Positions 19,011-28,700 of a stretch of 64,000 bases of DNA are shown here, in pieces; the first letter of the stretch is position 1, and every line of letters starts with the position of its first letter. This DNA comes from Bacteroidales bacterium UBA7009 (GTDB taxonomy: Bacteria; Bacteroidota; Bacteroidia; Bacteroidales; Paludibacteraceae): assembly GCA_002449665.1 (NCBI GenBank), contig DJXH01000016.1, forward strand, positions 8,593 through 72,592. Reading direction: 5' to 3'. A model generated the notes under the pieces. That model made no database searches and was not told the origin of the DNA. It saw only the letters and a list, made by a program, of their open reading frames with translations. Position numbers and translations under genes: made by a program.

Positions 19011-19700
19011 ATGAAAATCTACTCACAAACAGTTGAAGGCAAAAAGGAGTTTCTTCTTAATCATGCCTGCCAGTTATATCAATTGACACGCCCTAATAAA
19101 GTAGGATAAGTGATGAATCTGATTCGCCAGTGCCAACCATCTTCACTTGAAGAATGGGAACAATGGTATTTTGAAAATGCTAAGACAGCAGGTAAAACGC
19201 CTATCCGTATTTCAAAAGAATCATTATATGAGTTGGGTGAACGGCTTTATGCTAAGATGACGGAGTTGGTTATTCCGCAAATTCAAGAGGCAATAAACAA
19301 TATTTCTCGTCAAGATTGCATTGATTATGTCTATAACCTAACTATCAATCGCACTTATGATGGCTATAATCGTGAGAAGTCGGTTGTAAATGATGGACTT
19401 GCAAAGATATTCAAGGGTGTTGAGTTTGCTGAGAGTGACCCTGAACTTGACCATGCCGGCGATATTGATTATGTTGCTAAAGTGGGTAAATATCAATTCG
19501 GTATTCAGATAAAGCCTGTTACGGCTAATGCTAACTTTGGAGGATATTCTTTATTGGAACGCATGAAAGCTTCTTTTGAAGATTTTACTAATCGTTATAG
19601 CGGCAAGGTCTTCATTGTATATAGTTTGCGTGGAGAAATAGCTAATAAAGAGGTTATAGAGCAAATACACATTGAGATAAAAAGGCTCAATACCTTATAA
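19011..19700 (+). pseudogene. MjaI-family type II restriction endonuclease, interrupted by an in-frame stop
   Basis: The frame beginning at the ATG at 19011 reads MKIYSQTVEGKKEFLLNHAC and on to TRPNKVG, then meets TAA at 19107-19109 and continues in the same frame as VMNLIRQCQPSSLEEWEQWYF for another 196 codons. The whole resembles MjaI-like endonucleases. A probable catalytic centre is visible downstream: DPELDHAGDIDYVAKVG followed by FGIQIKPV, a D...xK nuclease-like arrangement. The single nonsense codon splits off the first 32 residues; reinitiation at GTG 19110 or ATG 19113 could still give a truncated product. No intact methyltransferase is nearby. The gene is visibly AT-richer than parE and gpmI, consistent with horizontal origin. 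Confidence 0.72.
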
Positions 19701-19734
19701 AACATAATAATAATAAAGAAACAAATATAATAAT

Positions 19735-21276
19735 ATGAAACAAAAAGCATTACTGATGATTCTTGATGGCTGGGGCATAGGTCCCGAAGAGAAAAGCAAC
19801 GCCATCTACTCAACATCCACACCCCACTGGACACAGATACTTAAAACATACCCTAACAGCCGCCTGCAAGCCTCCGGCGAGAACGTAGGACTGCCCGACG
19901 GACAGATGGGTAACTCGGAAGTGGGACACCTCAATATCGGTGCCGGACGCGTGGTTTATCAAGACCTCGTTAAAATCAACCGCGCCATAAAAGACGGCTC
20001 CATCCGCCGCAATCCCGAAATAGTTTCCGCCTTTGAAGGCGCAAAAAAATCCGGCAAGAACCTACACATTATGGGGCTCGTATCCAACGGCGGCGTACAC
20101 TCATCGCTTGACCACCTCTTTGCTCTCACCGACATTGCAGGCGAATACGGACTAAAAGGGCGCACTTTCGTCCACTGCTTTATGGACGGCCGCGACACCG
20201 ACCCGCGCTCCGGCATAGGCTTTATAGACCAACTGCAAGAACACCTCAACCATAGTTGCGGCGAGATTGCCACAGTGCAAGGTCGCTTCTACGCTATGGA
20301 TCGCGACAAACGCTGGGAACGCATAAAAGAGGCTTATGACTGCCTCGTCGGCGGCAAAGGTGCTGAATACGAAGATATGCACGAAGCAATGCAGGCATCA
20401 TACGACAACGACATCACCGATGAGTTTGTTAAGCCCATTGTCCACGTCAAAGACGGCAAACCTGTTGCCACCATAGGCGAAGGCGACACCGTCATCTTCT
20501 TCAACTACCGCAATGACCGCGCAAGAGAGATGACCGTAGTGCTTACGCAAGAGGACAAACCCGAAAACGGAATGCATACCATACCGGGGCTGCAATACTA
20601 CTGCATGACCCCATACGACTCCACCTTCACCGGCGTTCATATCCTCTTCCCCAAAGAGAACGTACAGAACACTATGGGCGAGATAGTAAGCAGCAACGGA
20701 CTTAGGCAATTGCGCATAGCCGAGACGGAGAAATTCGCACACGTTACTTTCTTCTTCTCAGGCGGCAGAGACAGCGAGTTTGAAGGCGAAGACCGCATCC
20801 TTATCCCCTCACCGAAAGTGGCGACATACGACCTGCAACCTGAGATGTCCGCACCCGAAGTGGCTACAGCCCTCTGCGGCGCAATGGACGAACAGAAATA
20901 TGACTACATTACTCTCAACTTCGCCAACGGCGATATGGTAGGTCATACAGGTGTTTATGAAGCCATACGACAAGCCGTCGTTACAATAGATATATGCGTG
21001 GACAGAGTGGTCAAGTCAGCCCAAAAGAACGGATATGACGTTATCATCATTGCCGACCATGGCAACGCCGACCACGCCATTAACAGCGACGGCACACCCA
21101 ACACCGCCCACAGCCTCAACCCCGTACCGTTTGTATATATACCCGCCGACAACAAAACAGAAGGTATAACCTGCGACAACGGTATTCTCGCCGACGTGGC
21201 TCCGTCGCTCTGCTACCTTATGGGCATAGAACAACCCATAGAGATGACCGGACATAACCTTATACACAAATGTTAA
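19735..21276 (+). CDS. gpmI: 2,3-bisphosphoglycerate-independent phosphoglycerate mutase
   Basis: Interconverts 3- and 2-phosphoglycerate in glycolysis, using two Mn ions. Metal ligand Asp11 lies in MILDGWGIG, the phosphorylated Ser61 in [15 protein letters not shown], and the second metal site in [24 protein letters not shown] and [11 protein letters not shown] are further signatures. 513 residues is normal. It starts after a short AT-rich leader of repeated AATAAT-like triplets. The last codons overlap the start of the CPBP gene. Confidence 0.97.
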   Translation: MKQKALLMILDGWGIGPEEKSNAIYSTSTPHWTQILKTYPNSRLQASGENVGLPDGQMGNSEVGHLNIGAGRVVYQDLVKINRAIKDGSIRRNPEIVSAFEGAKKSGKNLHIMGLVSNGGVHSSLDHLFALTDIAGEYGLKGRTFVHCFMDGRDTDPRSGIGFIDQLQEHLNHSCGEIATVQGRFYAMDRDKRWERIKEAYDCLVGGKGAEYEDMHEAMQASYDNDITDEFVKPIVHVKDGKPVATIGEGDTVIFFNYRNDRAREMTVVLTQEDKPENGMHTIPGLQYYCMTPYDSTFTGVHILFPKENVQNTMGEIVSSNGLRQLRIAETEKFAHVTFFFSGGRDSEFEGEDRILIPSPKVATYDLQPEMSAPEVATALCGAMDEQKYDYITLNFANGDMVGHTGVYEAIRQAVVTIDICVDRVVKSAQKNGYDVIIIADHGNADHAINSDGTPNTAHSLNPVPFVYIPADNKTEGITCDNGILADVAPSLCYLMGIEQPIEMTGHNLIHKC

Positions 21277-22175
21277 GACTGAAAGGCAGATACTCCGACA
21301 GCAACGTCATTGTAAAACTACTACAATGGCTTGCTGCCATAATTTTGCTGACTGCCATTGTATTAACAGTCTGGATATTCGTCCCTGACAAGCAATCGAC
21401 AGCCGCACTGAAGACACTGCAGGCACTACAGTCCCTTGCCACCTTCCTGCTCCCGCCGATCGTAACGGCATACCTATGGAGCAGCGAACCTAAACGCTGG
21501 CTGCACCTTGATACCGGCATAAGCGGCAAACAGGCGGCGTTAGCAGTGCTGACAATGGTTGTGGCAATACCCGCCATCAACCTGCTTGCTTGGCTCAACT
21601 CGCTCATTACCCTGCCCTCTTTCCTTGAAGGAATTGAGACTTGGATGAAACAGATGGAAGAGCAGGCGGCTTTGCTCACCGAGCGATTTCTTAACACCAC
21701 GACCATAACAGGACTGTGTATCAACCTTATAGTAATGGCTGCCATACCCGCAGCGGCAGAAGAACTGACGTTTCGCGGTACGCTGCAAAACCTTTTTAGT
21801 CCCGACCGCAACAGCGCATCACCAAGAGCGACAAACGCTGCTATATGGGCAGTGGCCATTCTGTTCTCCGCCATCCACATGCAGTTCTACGGCTTTATTC
21901 CCCGAATGCTGCTCGGTGCACTCTTCGGCTATGCACTGCTATGGAGCCGCAGCCTGTGGCTGCCGATGCTGATGCACCTCACCAACAACGCTCTTGCCGT
22001 CATTTTCGCTTTCGTCTGCTTCCGCCAAGGCATAGACATAAGCCAAACAGAGACAATAGGCACCGGCGACACGCTGTGGCTCGGCTGCATAAGCATAACA
22101 CTGACAGCATTTTGCATAACACTGCTCTACCGCTCTTGCAGGGAAAAGAACCGACAAACAGAGAAGATAACTTGA
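21270..22175 (+). CDS. CPBP-family intramembrane metalloprotease
   Basis: A 301-residue polytopic membrane protein of the CAAX-protease/bacteriocin-processing (ABI) family. The three catalytic motifs are intact: EELTFR in [20 protein letters not shown] in the next helix, and HLTNN in [10 protein letters not shown]. About seven hydrophobic segments can be traced from residue 15 to 290. The start overlaps the gpmI stop by seven bases and the HAD gene begins one base after its stop, suggesting a coupled operon gpmI-CPBP-HAD-SDR. Substrate unknown; no bacteriocin precursor is visible next to it. Confidence 0.9.
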   Translation: MLRLKGRYSDSNVIVKLLQWLAAIILLTAIVLTVWIFVPDKQSTAALKTLQALQSLATFLLPPIVTAYLWSSEPKRWLHLDTGISGKQAALAVLTMVVAIPAINLLAWLNSLITLPSFLEGIETWMKQMEEQAALLTERFLNTTTITGLCINLIVMAAIPAAAEELTFRGTLQNLFSPDRNSASPRATNAAIWAVAILFSAIHMQFYGFIPRMLLGALFGYALLWSRSLWLPMLMHLTNNALAVIFAFVCFRQGIDISQTETIGTGDTLWLGCISITLTAFCITLLYRSCREKNRQTEKIT

Positions 22176-22176
22176 G

Positions 22177-22839
22177 ATGAAAGTATGGTTTTTTGATATG
22201 GACGGCACGCTGTTCGACTCTATGCCACGCCACGCTTGGTCTTGGGAGCAGACAATGGCTCAAGCCGGACTGCATTTTACCGCCGCCGACTGCTATCGCG
22301 GCGAAGGCAGAAGAGGAGTGGAAGTGATAGAGACCGCCATACGCGAACAACTGCACCGCGAACCCGAAGCAGGTGAAGCGCAAAGAATATACAAAATAAA
22401 AGCCGAACTCTTTGCCAAAGGCGGCGAAACACAACCTATACCCGATGCACCTGAACTGCTAAAAATGCTCAAAGAACAGGGGGACGAGATATGGATTGTA
22501 ACAGGCAGCGGGCAGCAAAGCCTTTTTCGGACACTTGACCGTCATTTCCCCGGCATCTTCACCCGAGAACGGATGATAACGGCAACGGATGTAAACAAAG
22601 GGAAGCCGGATCCGGAGCCGTACCTGAAGGCTTGGGAGCGATGCGGCAAAGATAAAAAAGAATGCATCGTTGTGGAGAACGCACCAATGGGCATACAGTC
22701 AGGCAAAGCGGCCGGACTGTACACCATTGGCGTTAACACAGGTCCGCTGCCCGACAGCGACCTTACTGATGCCGGCGCTGACATAGTAGTGCCGAACATG
22801 AAAAGTCTGATACAAATAATTCAAACTCAACAGATATGA
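22177..22839 (+). CDS. HAD-superfamily hydrolase (beta-phosphoglucomutase / phosphoglycolate phosphatase-like)
   Basis: A 220-residue haloacid-dehalogenase phosphatase. Motif I is FFDMDGTLFDS at the N-terminus, motif II the T of WIVTGSG, motif III the Lys of NKGKPDPEPYLKA, and motif IV ECIVVENAPMGIQSGKAAG. An alpha-helical cap lies between residues about 15 and 90, placing it with subfamily I phosphatases. The substrate cannot be told from sequence. It overlaps the SDR gene by four bases. Confidence 0.88.
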   Translation: MKVWFFDMDGTLFDSMPRHAWSWEQTMAQAGLHFTAADCYRGEGRRGVEVIETAIREQLHREPEAGEAQRIYKIKAELFAKGGETQPIPDAPELLKMLKEQGDEIWIVTGSGQQSLFRTLDRHFPGIFTRERMITATDVNKGKPDPEPYLKAWERCGKDKKECIVVENAPMGIQSGKAAGLYTIGVNTGPLPDSDLTDAGADIVVPNMKSLIQIIQTQQI

Positions 22840-23591
22840 AAACAGCATTTATCACAGGCGCATCGTCTGGAATAGGAGAGGCATGCGCACGCAAGTTTGC
22901 CGAAAACGGCTATCGTCTTCTGCTTAACGCCCGCCGTACGGACAAACTGCAAGCACTCGCAGACGAACTCAAAACACAATACGGCACAGACACTATGCTC
23001 CTGCCCTTTGACGTAAGAGACAGAGAAACTGCCGAAAGACAGATTCACTCACTTCCCGCCGATTGGCAGGAGATAGACGTACTCGTCAACAATGCCGGTC
23101 TTGCGCTCGGACTTGAAAAAGAGTATGAAGGCAGTTTTGACGACTGGGACACTATGATTGACACCAACATCAAAGCCCTGCTCACCATCACTCGCTTTAT
23201 CGTACCTATGATGCTCAAACGCGGCAAAGGACATATCATCAACATAGGCAGCGTGGCAGGCGATGCAGCCTACGCCAACGGAGCCGTCTATTGCGCCACC
23301 AAAGCCGCTGTCAAGGTGCTTGGAGACGGACTGCGCATAGACCTTGCCGACACCCCCATACGCGTTACCACCATCAAACCCGGACTGGTGGAAACCAACT
23401 TTTCCGTTATCCGTTTCCACGGCGACAAACAGCGTGCAGACAATGTGTATAAGGGTATCAAACCGCTTACGGGCAACGATGTAGCCGACTGCGTATGGTT
23501 TGCAGCCTCCGCACCCGAACACGTGCAGGTGGCAGAAATCCTCGTACTTGCCACTCACCAAGCAAGCGGCAGCGTGGTATATAGACAATAG
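22836..23591 (+). CDS. Short-chain dehydrogenase/reductase (YdfG-like)
   Basis: A 251-residue NAD(P)-dependent oxidoreductase. The cofactor motif TGASSGIG is at residues 7-14, NNAG follows in VLVNNAGLALG, the catalytic Ser is in NIGSVAGDAAY and the Tyr/Lys pair in VYCATKAAVK. The Arg after the first strand (NARRTDK) favours NADP. The overall pattern is close to YdfG-type 3-hydroxy acid/serine dehydrogenases, but substrate assignment is a guess. It is the last gene of the operon, followed by a strong terminator. Confidence 0.9.
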   Translation: MKTAFITGASSGIGEACARKFAENGYRLLLNARRTDKLQALADELKTQYGTDTMLLPFDVRDRETAERQIHSLPADWQEIDVLVNNAGLALGLEKEYEGSFDDWDTMIDTNIKALLTITRFIVPMMLKRGKGHIINIGSVAGDAAYANGAVYCATKAAVKVLGDGLRIDLADTPIRVTTIKPGLVETNFSVIRFHGDKQRADNVYKGIKPLTGNDVADCVWFAASAPEHVQVAEILVLATHQASGSVVYRQ

Positions 23592-23599
23592 TATGAACG

Positions 23600-23647
23600 T
23601 AAAACAAAAATCAGAGGCAGAGCAGTCTGCCTCTGATTTTTGTTTTA
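23600..23647. terminator. Strong bidirectional terminator
   Basis: A perfect 22-bp inverted repeat (23600-23621 with 23626-23647) with a four-base loop; core ATCAGAGGCAGA / TCTGCCTCTGAT flanked by A-runs and T-runs. It separates the convergent SDR and TonB-receptor genes. Confidence 0.93.
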
Positions 23648-23663
23648 ACGCATCTGTTACCTG

Positions 23664-25718
23664 TCAGAGATTGAGCGTAACGCCTGCTTTCACCCAATGT
23701 TGCGGGCAGAGGACACCGCCAACGTCATAATAGCGACGATTGGTCATATTGGTGCATTGCAGTTCCACCTTTACGCTTTTGTCCTTCGCAGCCGTTTTCC
23801 CCCACGAATAGAGATAATATATCTTCCCGTCAAGCAGCAGCACCGGCTGATAGTCTTCCACAATGCCTTCGCGGTTGATAAACGAGCCGTTGCGGTCGCG
23901 CACGGACAGTTGCCACGAAGCCCCTACCCCGCCGTAGATACAATGGTCAATGGTAAGCGAAGCATAGTGGCGCAAGTAGTCGAGAGCATACTTGCTCAAA
24001 TACTGTCCTTCGGGCTTGTTCATATAGATATACGAATAAGAAAGGCGCACTTGTTTGAGAAAATGTCCGAGCGGCTGACGAGGCATATATGCCGCCTCGG
24101 CTGTGGCTCCGGCAGCGTGGATGTCGGTCAGTTGTCGCGAATACCACAGTTCGTCTTTCGAGTCGGCAGGCTTGACCCAATCTATTGTATTAGTGCCATA
24201 GCGATAGAAAGCCGAGAGGGCAGCCTGCCAGTCGTCTTTGGCGTAGCGCGCACCCAACTCTGCTTTGACGGCGTGTTCGGGACGGAGGTCGGGGTTTGCC
24301 ACTTGGGTCTTGCTATGATAGTAGAGGTCTGTGAAAGTGGGCAAACGCAGCGCACGTGAAGCGTTGGCATATATCATCACGGAGCGCAGAGGCGAGTAGT
24401 TGACATCGGCTGCCACCGACCAGTCGGAACCGAAAGCGGTGTTGTATGTACCACCTGCGAGCAGAGTGGCAGACCACTTGCCTTTTTGCACCGACTGCTG
24501 CGCGAAGTAGTTGAGCGTAAAACGGTTATGCTCACCGAGGGTATTACTTGTGATAGCGGCATCTTGTGCGGTCAATCCGACGGTGGTCGTCCCCCACGAA
24601 TGGATATACGACAGTTTGAGGTCGGCATTAGCGTGATGCGTAGTATGTGTATTATGACCGGTGTACCAAGCCGGTGCATCGGTCATAGCGCGAAAGAGTT
24701 CAAAACGGTCGTAGTGGGCGCGATAACTTGCATCCGCCTCCACCGACCAATGGCGTGCAAAGACCTGACGGTAAGCAAGCGAGGTGAAAGCCGTGCGGGT
24801 GGCATCAAACTGATTGGGGTATGCGAGTGCATAGAAGGCGTTGGCTCCTGCATCTTTATACTGCACACCGGCTTGCCACTGCACAAGGTCTTTGTAGGTA
24901 AGATGAGTGAAGGCAGAAGCAATCTTGTAGTCGGTGTTGGGAGCAAAGCCTGTAGTCTGATTATAGCCTGCCGTAGTGGTGGACAGAATATCCGGCGTGG
25001 CGTGATAGACGGCGGCGGAAGGAGCAAACAGTCCGTATTCTCCACCTTTGAGCGAGAGCGAAACGGCAGTATGGTCGCTGTCCGGCAGTGCTGCAAGGGG
25101 CTTGCGCGTTACGATGTTGATAACGCCTGCATACGCTCCAAGCCCCGTAGCCGTGGAGGCATAGACCTCCACCCGCTCTATCTCATCGCCGGTAAGGGGG
25201 ATGTCGAGCGAGTAATGTCCTGTTTGCACATCGGTAAGGTTGATACCGTTGAGCATAACGATTGTTTGGTCGGGGGTGGAGCCTCTGAGGGAGATGTCGG
25301 CTTGTACTCCTGTGGCACCGCGTTCTCTGACATCGAGAGAGGGTATCTGCTTGAGTACGTCAGCCGCTGAATTGATGGGCAGCGAGACTATCTGCTCGTG
25401 GTTAATGACGATGACCGGTCGGGCGGTCGAAGACAGTTGGGCAGTGGCTGTTACCTGCACTTCCTGCAGCAACAGACGTTCGGCAATATCGCCGGAATCG
25501 GGAGGCACGGATGCGGCTGCCGTTGCCGCTGCGCCCAAGGTGAGCGCAAGCGAGCAAACAGCCACTTTCTTTCCTGCCTTCAAGAGTTCCATATCGCATA
25601 CACGGCGGGATACATGCCCAATAGTTACCTCGCGGTGCATAGAAGCGAAGGCTGCATAGCCTTTGTTCTTAAACTTGCGAAAGCGAATGGCCTTTGAAGT
25701 AAACAGTGAATTAAACAT
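23664..25718 (-). CDS. TonB-dependent outer-membrane receptor
   Basis: A 684-residue receptor. After an N-terminal region with the Bacteroidales-type stretch RKFKNKGYAAFASMHREVTIG and a hydrophobic signal (about 48-72), a TonB-box-like LLQEVQVTA precedes the plug domain (about 90-210: VLKQIPSLDVRERGATGVQ, DISLRGSTPDQTIVMLNG, IERVEVY, GVINIVTRK). The rest is a 22-strand-type barrel ending HWVKAGVTLNL. The small size and plug resemble BtuB-like vitamin or siderophore receptors rather than SusC, and no SusD partner is present. It starts 33 bases after the giant repeat protein on the same strand; no cobalamin riboswitch is visible. Confidence 0.93.
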   Translation of the reverse strand: MFNSLFTSKAIRFRKFKNKGYAAFASMHREVTIGHVSRRVCDMELLKAGKKVAVCSLALTLGAAATAAASVPPDSGDIAERLLLQEVQVTATAQLSSTARPVIVINHEQIVSLPINSAADVLKQIPSLDVRERGATGVQADISLRGSTPDQTIVMLNGINLTDVQTGHYSLDIPLTGDEIERVEVYASTATGLGAYAGVINIVTRKPLAALPDSDHTAVSLSLKGGEYGLFAPSAAVYHATPDILSTTTAGYNQTTGFAPNTDYKIASAFTHLTYKDLVQWQAGVQYKDAGANAFYALAYPNQFDATRTAFTSLAYRQVFARHWSVEADASYRAHYDRFELFRAMTDAPAWYTGHNTHTTHHANADLKLSYIHSWGTTTVGLTAQDAAITSNTLGEHNRFTLNYFAQQSVQKGKWSATLLAGGTYNTAFGSDWSVAADVNYSPLRSVMIYANASRALRLPTFTDLYYHSKTQVANPDLRPEHAVKAELGARYAKDDWQAALSAFYRYGTNTIDWVKPADSKDELWYSRQLTDIHAAGATAEAAYMPRQPLGHFLKQVRLSYSYIYMNKPEGQYLSKYALDYLRHYASLTIDHCIYGGVGASWQLSVRDRNGSFINREGIVEDYQPVLLLDGKIYYLYSWGKTAAKDKSVKVELQCTNMTNRRYYDVGGVLCPQHWVKAGVTLNL

Positions 25719-25729
25719 AATTTATATAT

Positions 25730-25747
25730 CTTGCCACGTGAGGCAAG
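25730..25747 (-). other. Small hairpin between the giant gene and the TonB receptor
   Basis: On the minus strand CTTGCC and GGCAAG pair around a six-base loop, 11 bases in front of the receptor ATG. It is followed by ATATATAAATT rather than a T-run, so it looks more like a leader or processing hairpin than a terminator. Confidence 0.5.
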
Positions 25748-25751
25748 TCTT

Positions 25752-28700
25752 TTATCTTACAATCTGCAACTTACCGCTCTTCACTCTACGATTGTCAGCA
25801 TCGAAGAAGCAGTAGTAGTAAATCACATTATATTCAAGCGTGAGCACTTCCGCCTGCGAGATGTCGTATATGTCCACAAGCAGCAATGTACCGTTAGCAT
25901 CGGTAGCGGTAATGAGATTACTCGGCTGCTGGGGAGTAAGTTCGACAACGCGGAAAGTTGCGCCTGCGGCATCATATAGGGCAAACTTAACACCGCTACG
26001 GAGCGAAGCCACCGCAATCTGCGTAGAGCCTGCGATGTGCTTAACGAGCAAGTCGTTGGCTGTCGGCATATCTGCTTCGTTGATGTCCGATTCCACGAAA
26101 CGGATAACGTATGTGTTTCTCAACTCCGTATTGCTGCGCTCGAAAGCGTAGGCATACTGCGACTGGCAGATAATGGTGCGGGTAAGCACGGTCTTGTCGC
26201 CATCCTTATACTCGTCAGCCACCACTTCGGCTTTGTAGGCAGTGGAGTCAGCAACCTCAAAACTTACCTCAGGCGGAGTGGTACCGGCGGAGATATAGTA
26301 TATATAGTCGTGCTGCTCGGGGTCAAACTGCAGATACGGATTGCCGTCAAGCATTATCATTGTAACAGTGCTGTCGTGCGAGAGGGTGAGCGACTGGCGA
26401 ATGACATACTGACGAGGCTGCATTCCGTTTCTGTCGGTAACGATAAGCGATATGCTGCGTTCAGCTATCCTGAATACAGGTTCGCCTGCTTCGTCAAAGC
26501 CGAGTGTGTCAGTTGTCAGCAGGCGGTCTGCCATATCGGTGATAACCGTTGCAAGCGGGTCTTCGGTGGTATAGGTGATATCTTCGGGTGTGAAGAAGAC
26601 AGCGTTGTCCGATGCTGCCGGATAAGCGGCAAGGACATAACGGAGCGTGTCGGCGTGGAAGTCGTAGTCGTAGCCGTTATCAACCGTTATAGGTTCACCC
26701 TTGACGAGCAGGGACATCAGGCGCGAAGAAACAGGCAGCGTGTCGGCGGCGGTCTTGTCATAAACTACGTGCAGGACATAACTGCGGAAATGGTCTTCGT
26801 CTGGCGAGGTAACATCGCAGGAGAACATCACGGTCTTTATGCCTTTGTCATCGGCAGACTCAATAGGACCGAGCAGACTGAGACTCTGTCCCTCTACGAG
26901 CGGCAGCCACTCAACGGCGGGTATAGCCTCATCGGGGAAGCGGTGGAGCACGTACTCGGTAGAGTCGGCAGCAAAGCCTTCAAGCGGGGTGCCGTCGATG
27001 TTAAGACCTTTGAGTGCCGTTTCGGGCGACTTGCCATAGTTGAAACTGATAGTGTAAATTGCCGTATGTATCGCATCTTCAGCCATAACGCTTATCAGCA
27101 GCAGCGAGTCGCCTTGCGGCTGTATGTCCACGTTCTGTGCCTCTTCCGCCTTGGTAACGGTGATGGCAGGCATAAGGCGCAGACCCTCCTCATTGTAGGG
27201 AATAGAAACAGTATAGTCGTACAGTTCCTTACTGAATGAGGTGAGCGGCTGCGAGTTGTTCCAAATCATAGATAGTCCGGTATTCTCGCTAAGGGCAATC
27301 GGGAAATGCAGGATATAAGTACGGCGCGAGTTGTTCTGTGCTAATACCTCTATATGCACTTTCTGTCCGAGCGACTTGGTGTTGGCAATAACATCAACGA
27401 GGGTGTCCATAGAGATGATCTGATACTCATCGCCTGCTTCATAATCCACTTTCGGTAACTTGGTCGTACCTGCGGCTACGGTGTAGAAATACTCCGTCTC
27501 ACCGGCATCAAAACCGCTCAGTTTGTAGTCGTCTACATATATCATAGCCAACTCGGTATCAGCAGATTGTTCTACCTCGAAGTCGAGTGTATATACTCTC
27601 TGTTTGCCGGAGGCGGCGGTAACGCTCACTTGCTGGATTTTTCTCATCGTCGTTTGGCTGATAGTGGTTACGTCCACCGTCTGCCACTCGTCGCCTTTCT
27701 CCCAAGTAACATCGGGGAAGACGGTCGTTCCTACGGGCAAAGTGAGGATATAGTTCGTTTCTTCTTTATCGAAGACGAGTTTTGCCTCGTCCCGAGTGTA
27801 AGAGAGCGTATCGCCGTCAAGATAAATCATTTGCAGCCTGTCATAGTCGGATACGCGGAAAGCATAGACGATGGTGTAAGTGGCTTTAGATATGCCGTCT
27901 TCCGCCGTTACGTTTATAGTTGAACGCATAGAGGAAACGGTGGCGGCGGTTATCTGTGTGGTCTGTGCCGTCTCGTGTTTCTGCACTACCAAGTCGGGCA
28001 AGGTTGTAACGCCGATAGGCAGTTCGACATAGTAATAGAACTCATTAGGACTGAAGTTGCTGACCACCTCACCATCAAGGAAAATCTTGTCCAAAGTGGC
28101 TACAGACGAGAGCGGAACAACGAACTCCAAGGTATAGACCACTTTCTCCACTCCGTCTTTGGCTGTTACCGTGATATTAACTTTGTTGTCCTCGGTTGCA
28201 ATGTCGGCTTTCTGTCCGTCCATCTTGAGCATTGCATATACTTGCGGCAGGGCGGTTACGTTGCTTGGCAGATTGACAATGTAGGTGTTGTTGTCGGGGT
28301 CGAACTTAAGTTTGGGATTGAGTGCGCGCTCAAAGTCGCCAAGCGATGTACCGTCAATGAGTATGTCTTTCAGGCGAGCATCGTCGGGTACGGACTCTAC
28401 GAATATCTCCACTTGATAGTCTTGCTCCGTATAGCCGTCCTGTGCCACAACGTGGATGTTGTATGTGTAGTCGGTATGCGAAAGGGTGATAGTCTGGAAG
28501 TTGTCGTCCGTAGTCCAGTTGATGTCAATCTCATCGGCGGGAGCCCAAGTGGAGTAATAGTGTCTGCCCACCTCAAAACGCTCCATAGGTACGCCGTTTA
28601 CCACTATGCCGGTGATGTCGGCATTATGGCTCGGCTCGGCTTCAACGGTGATGTCGTAGGTCGTTGTCCTGCCCGTTTCGGCGGTAACGATGATATATGA

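Noticed and set aside
18914..19734. A missing parC expected next to parE
   Set aside because: Gene order of topoisomerase IV subunits varies and the window gives no evidence of loss; parC may lie elsewhere.
25719..25751. Cobalamin riboswitch before the TonB receptor
   Set aside because: The gap is only 33 bases and holds just a 6-bp hairpin; there is no room for a B12-box aptamer.
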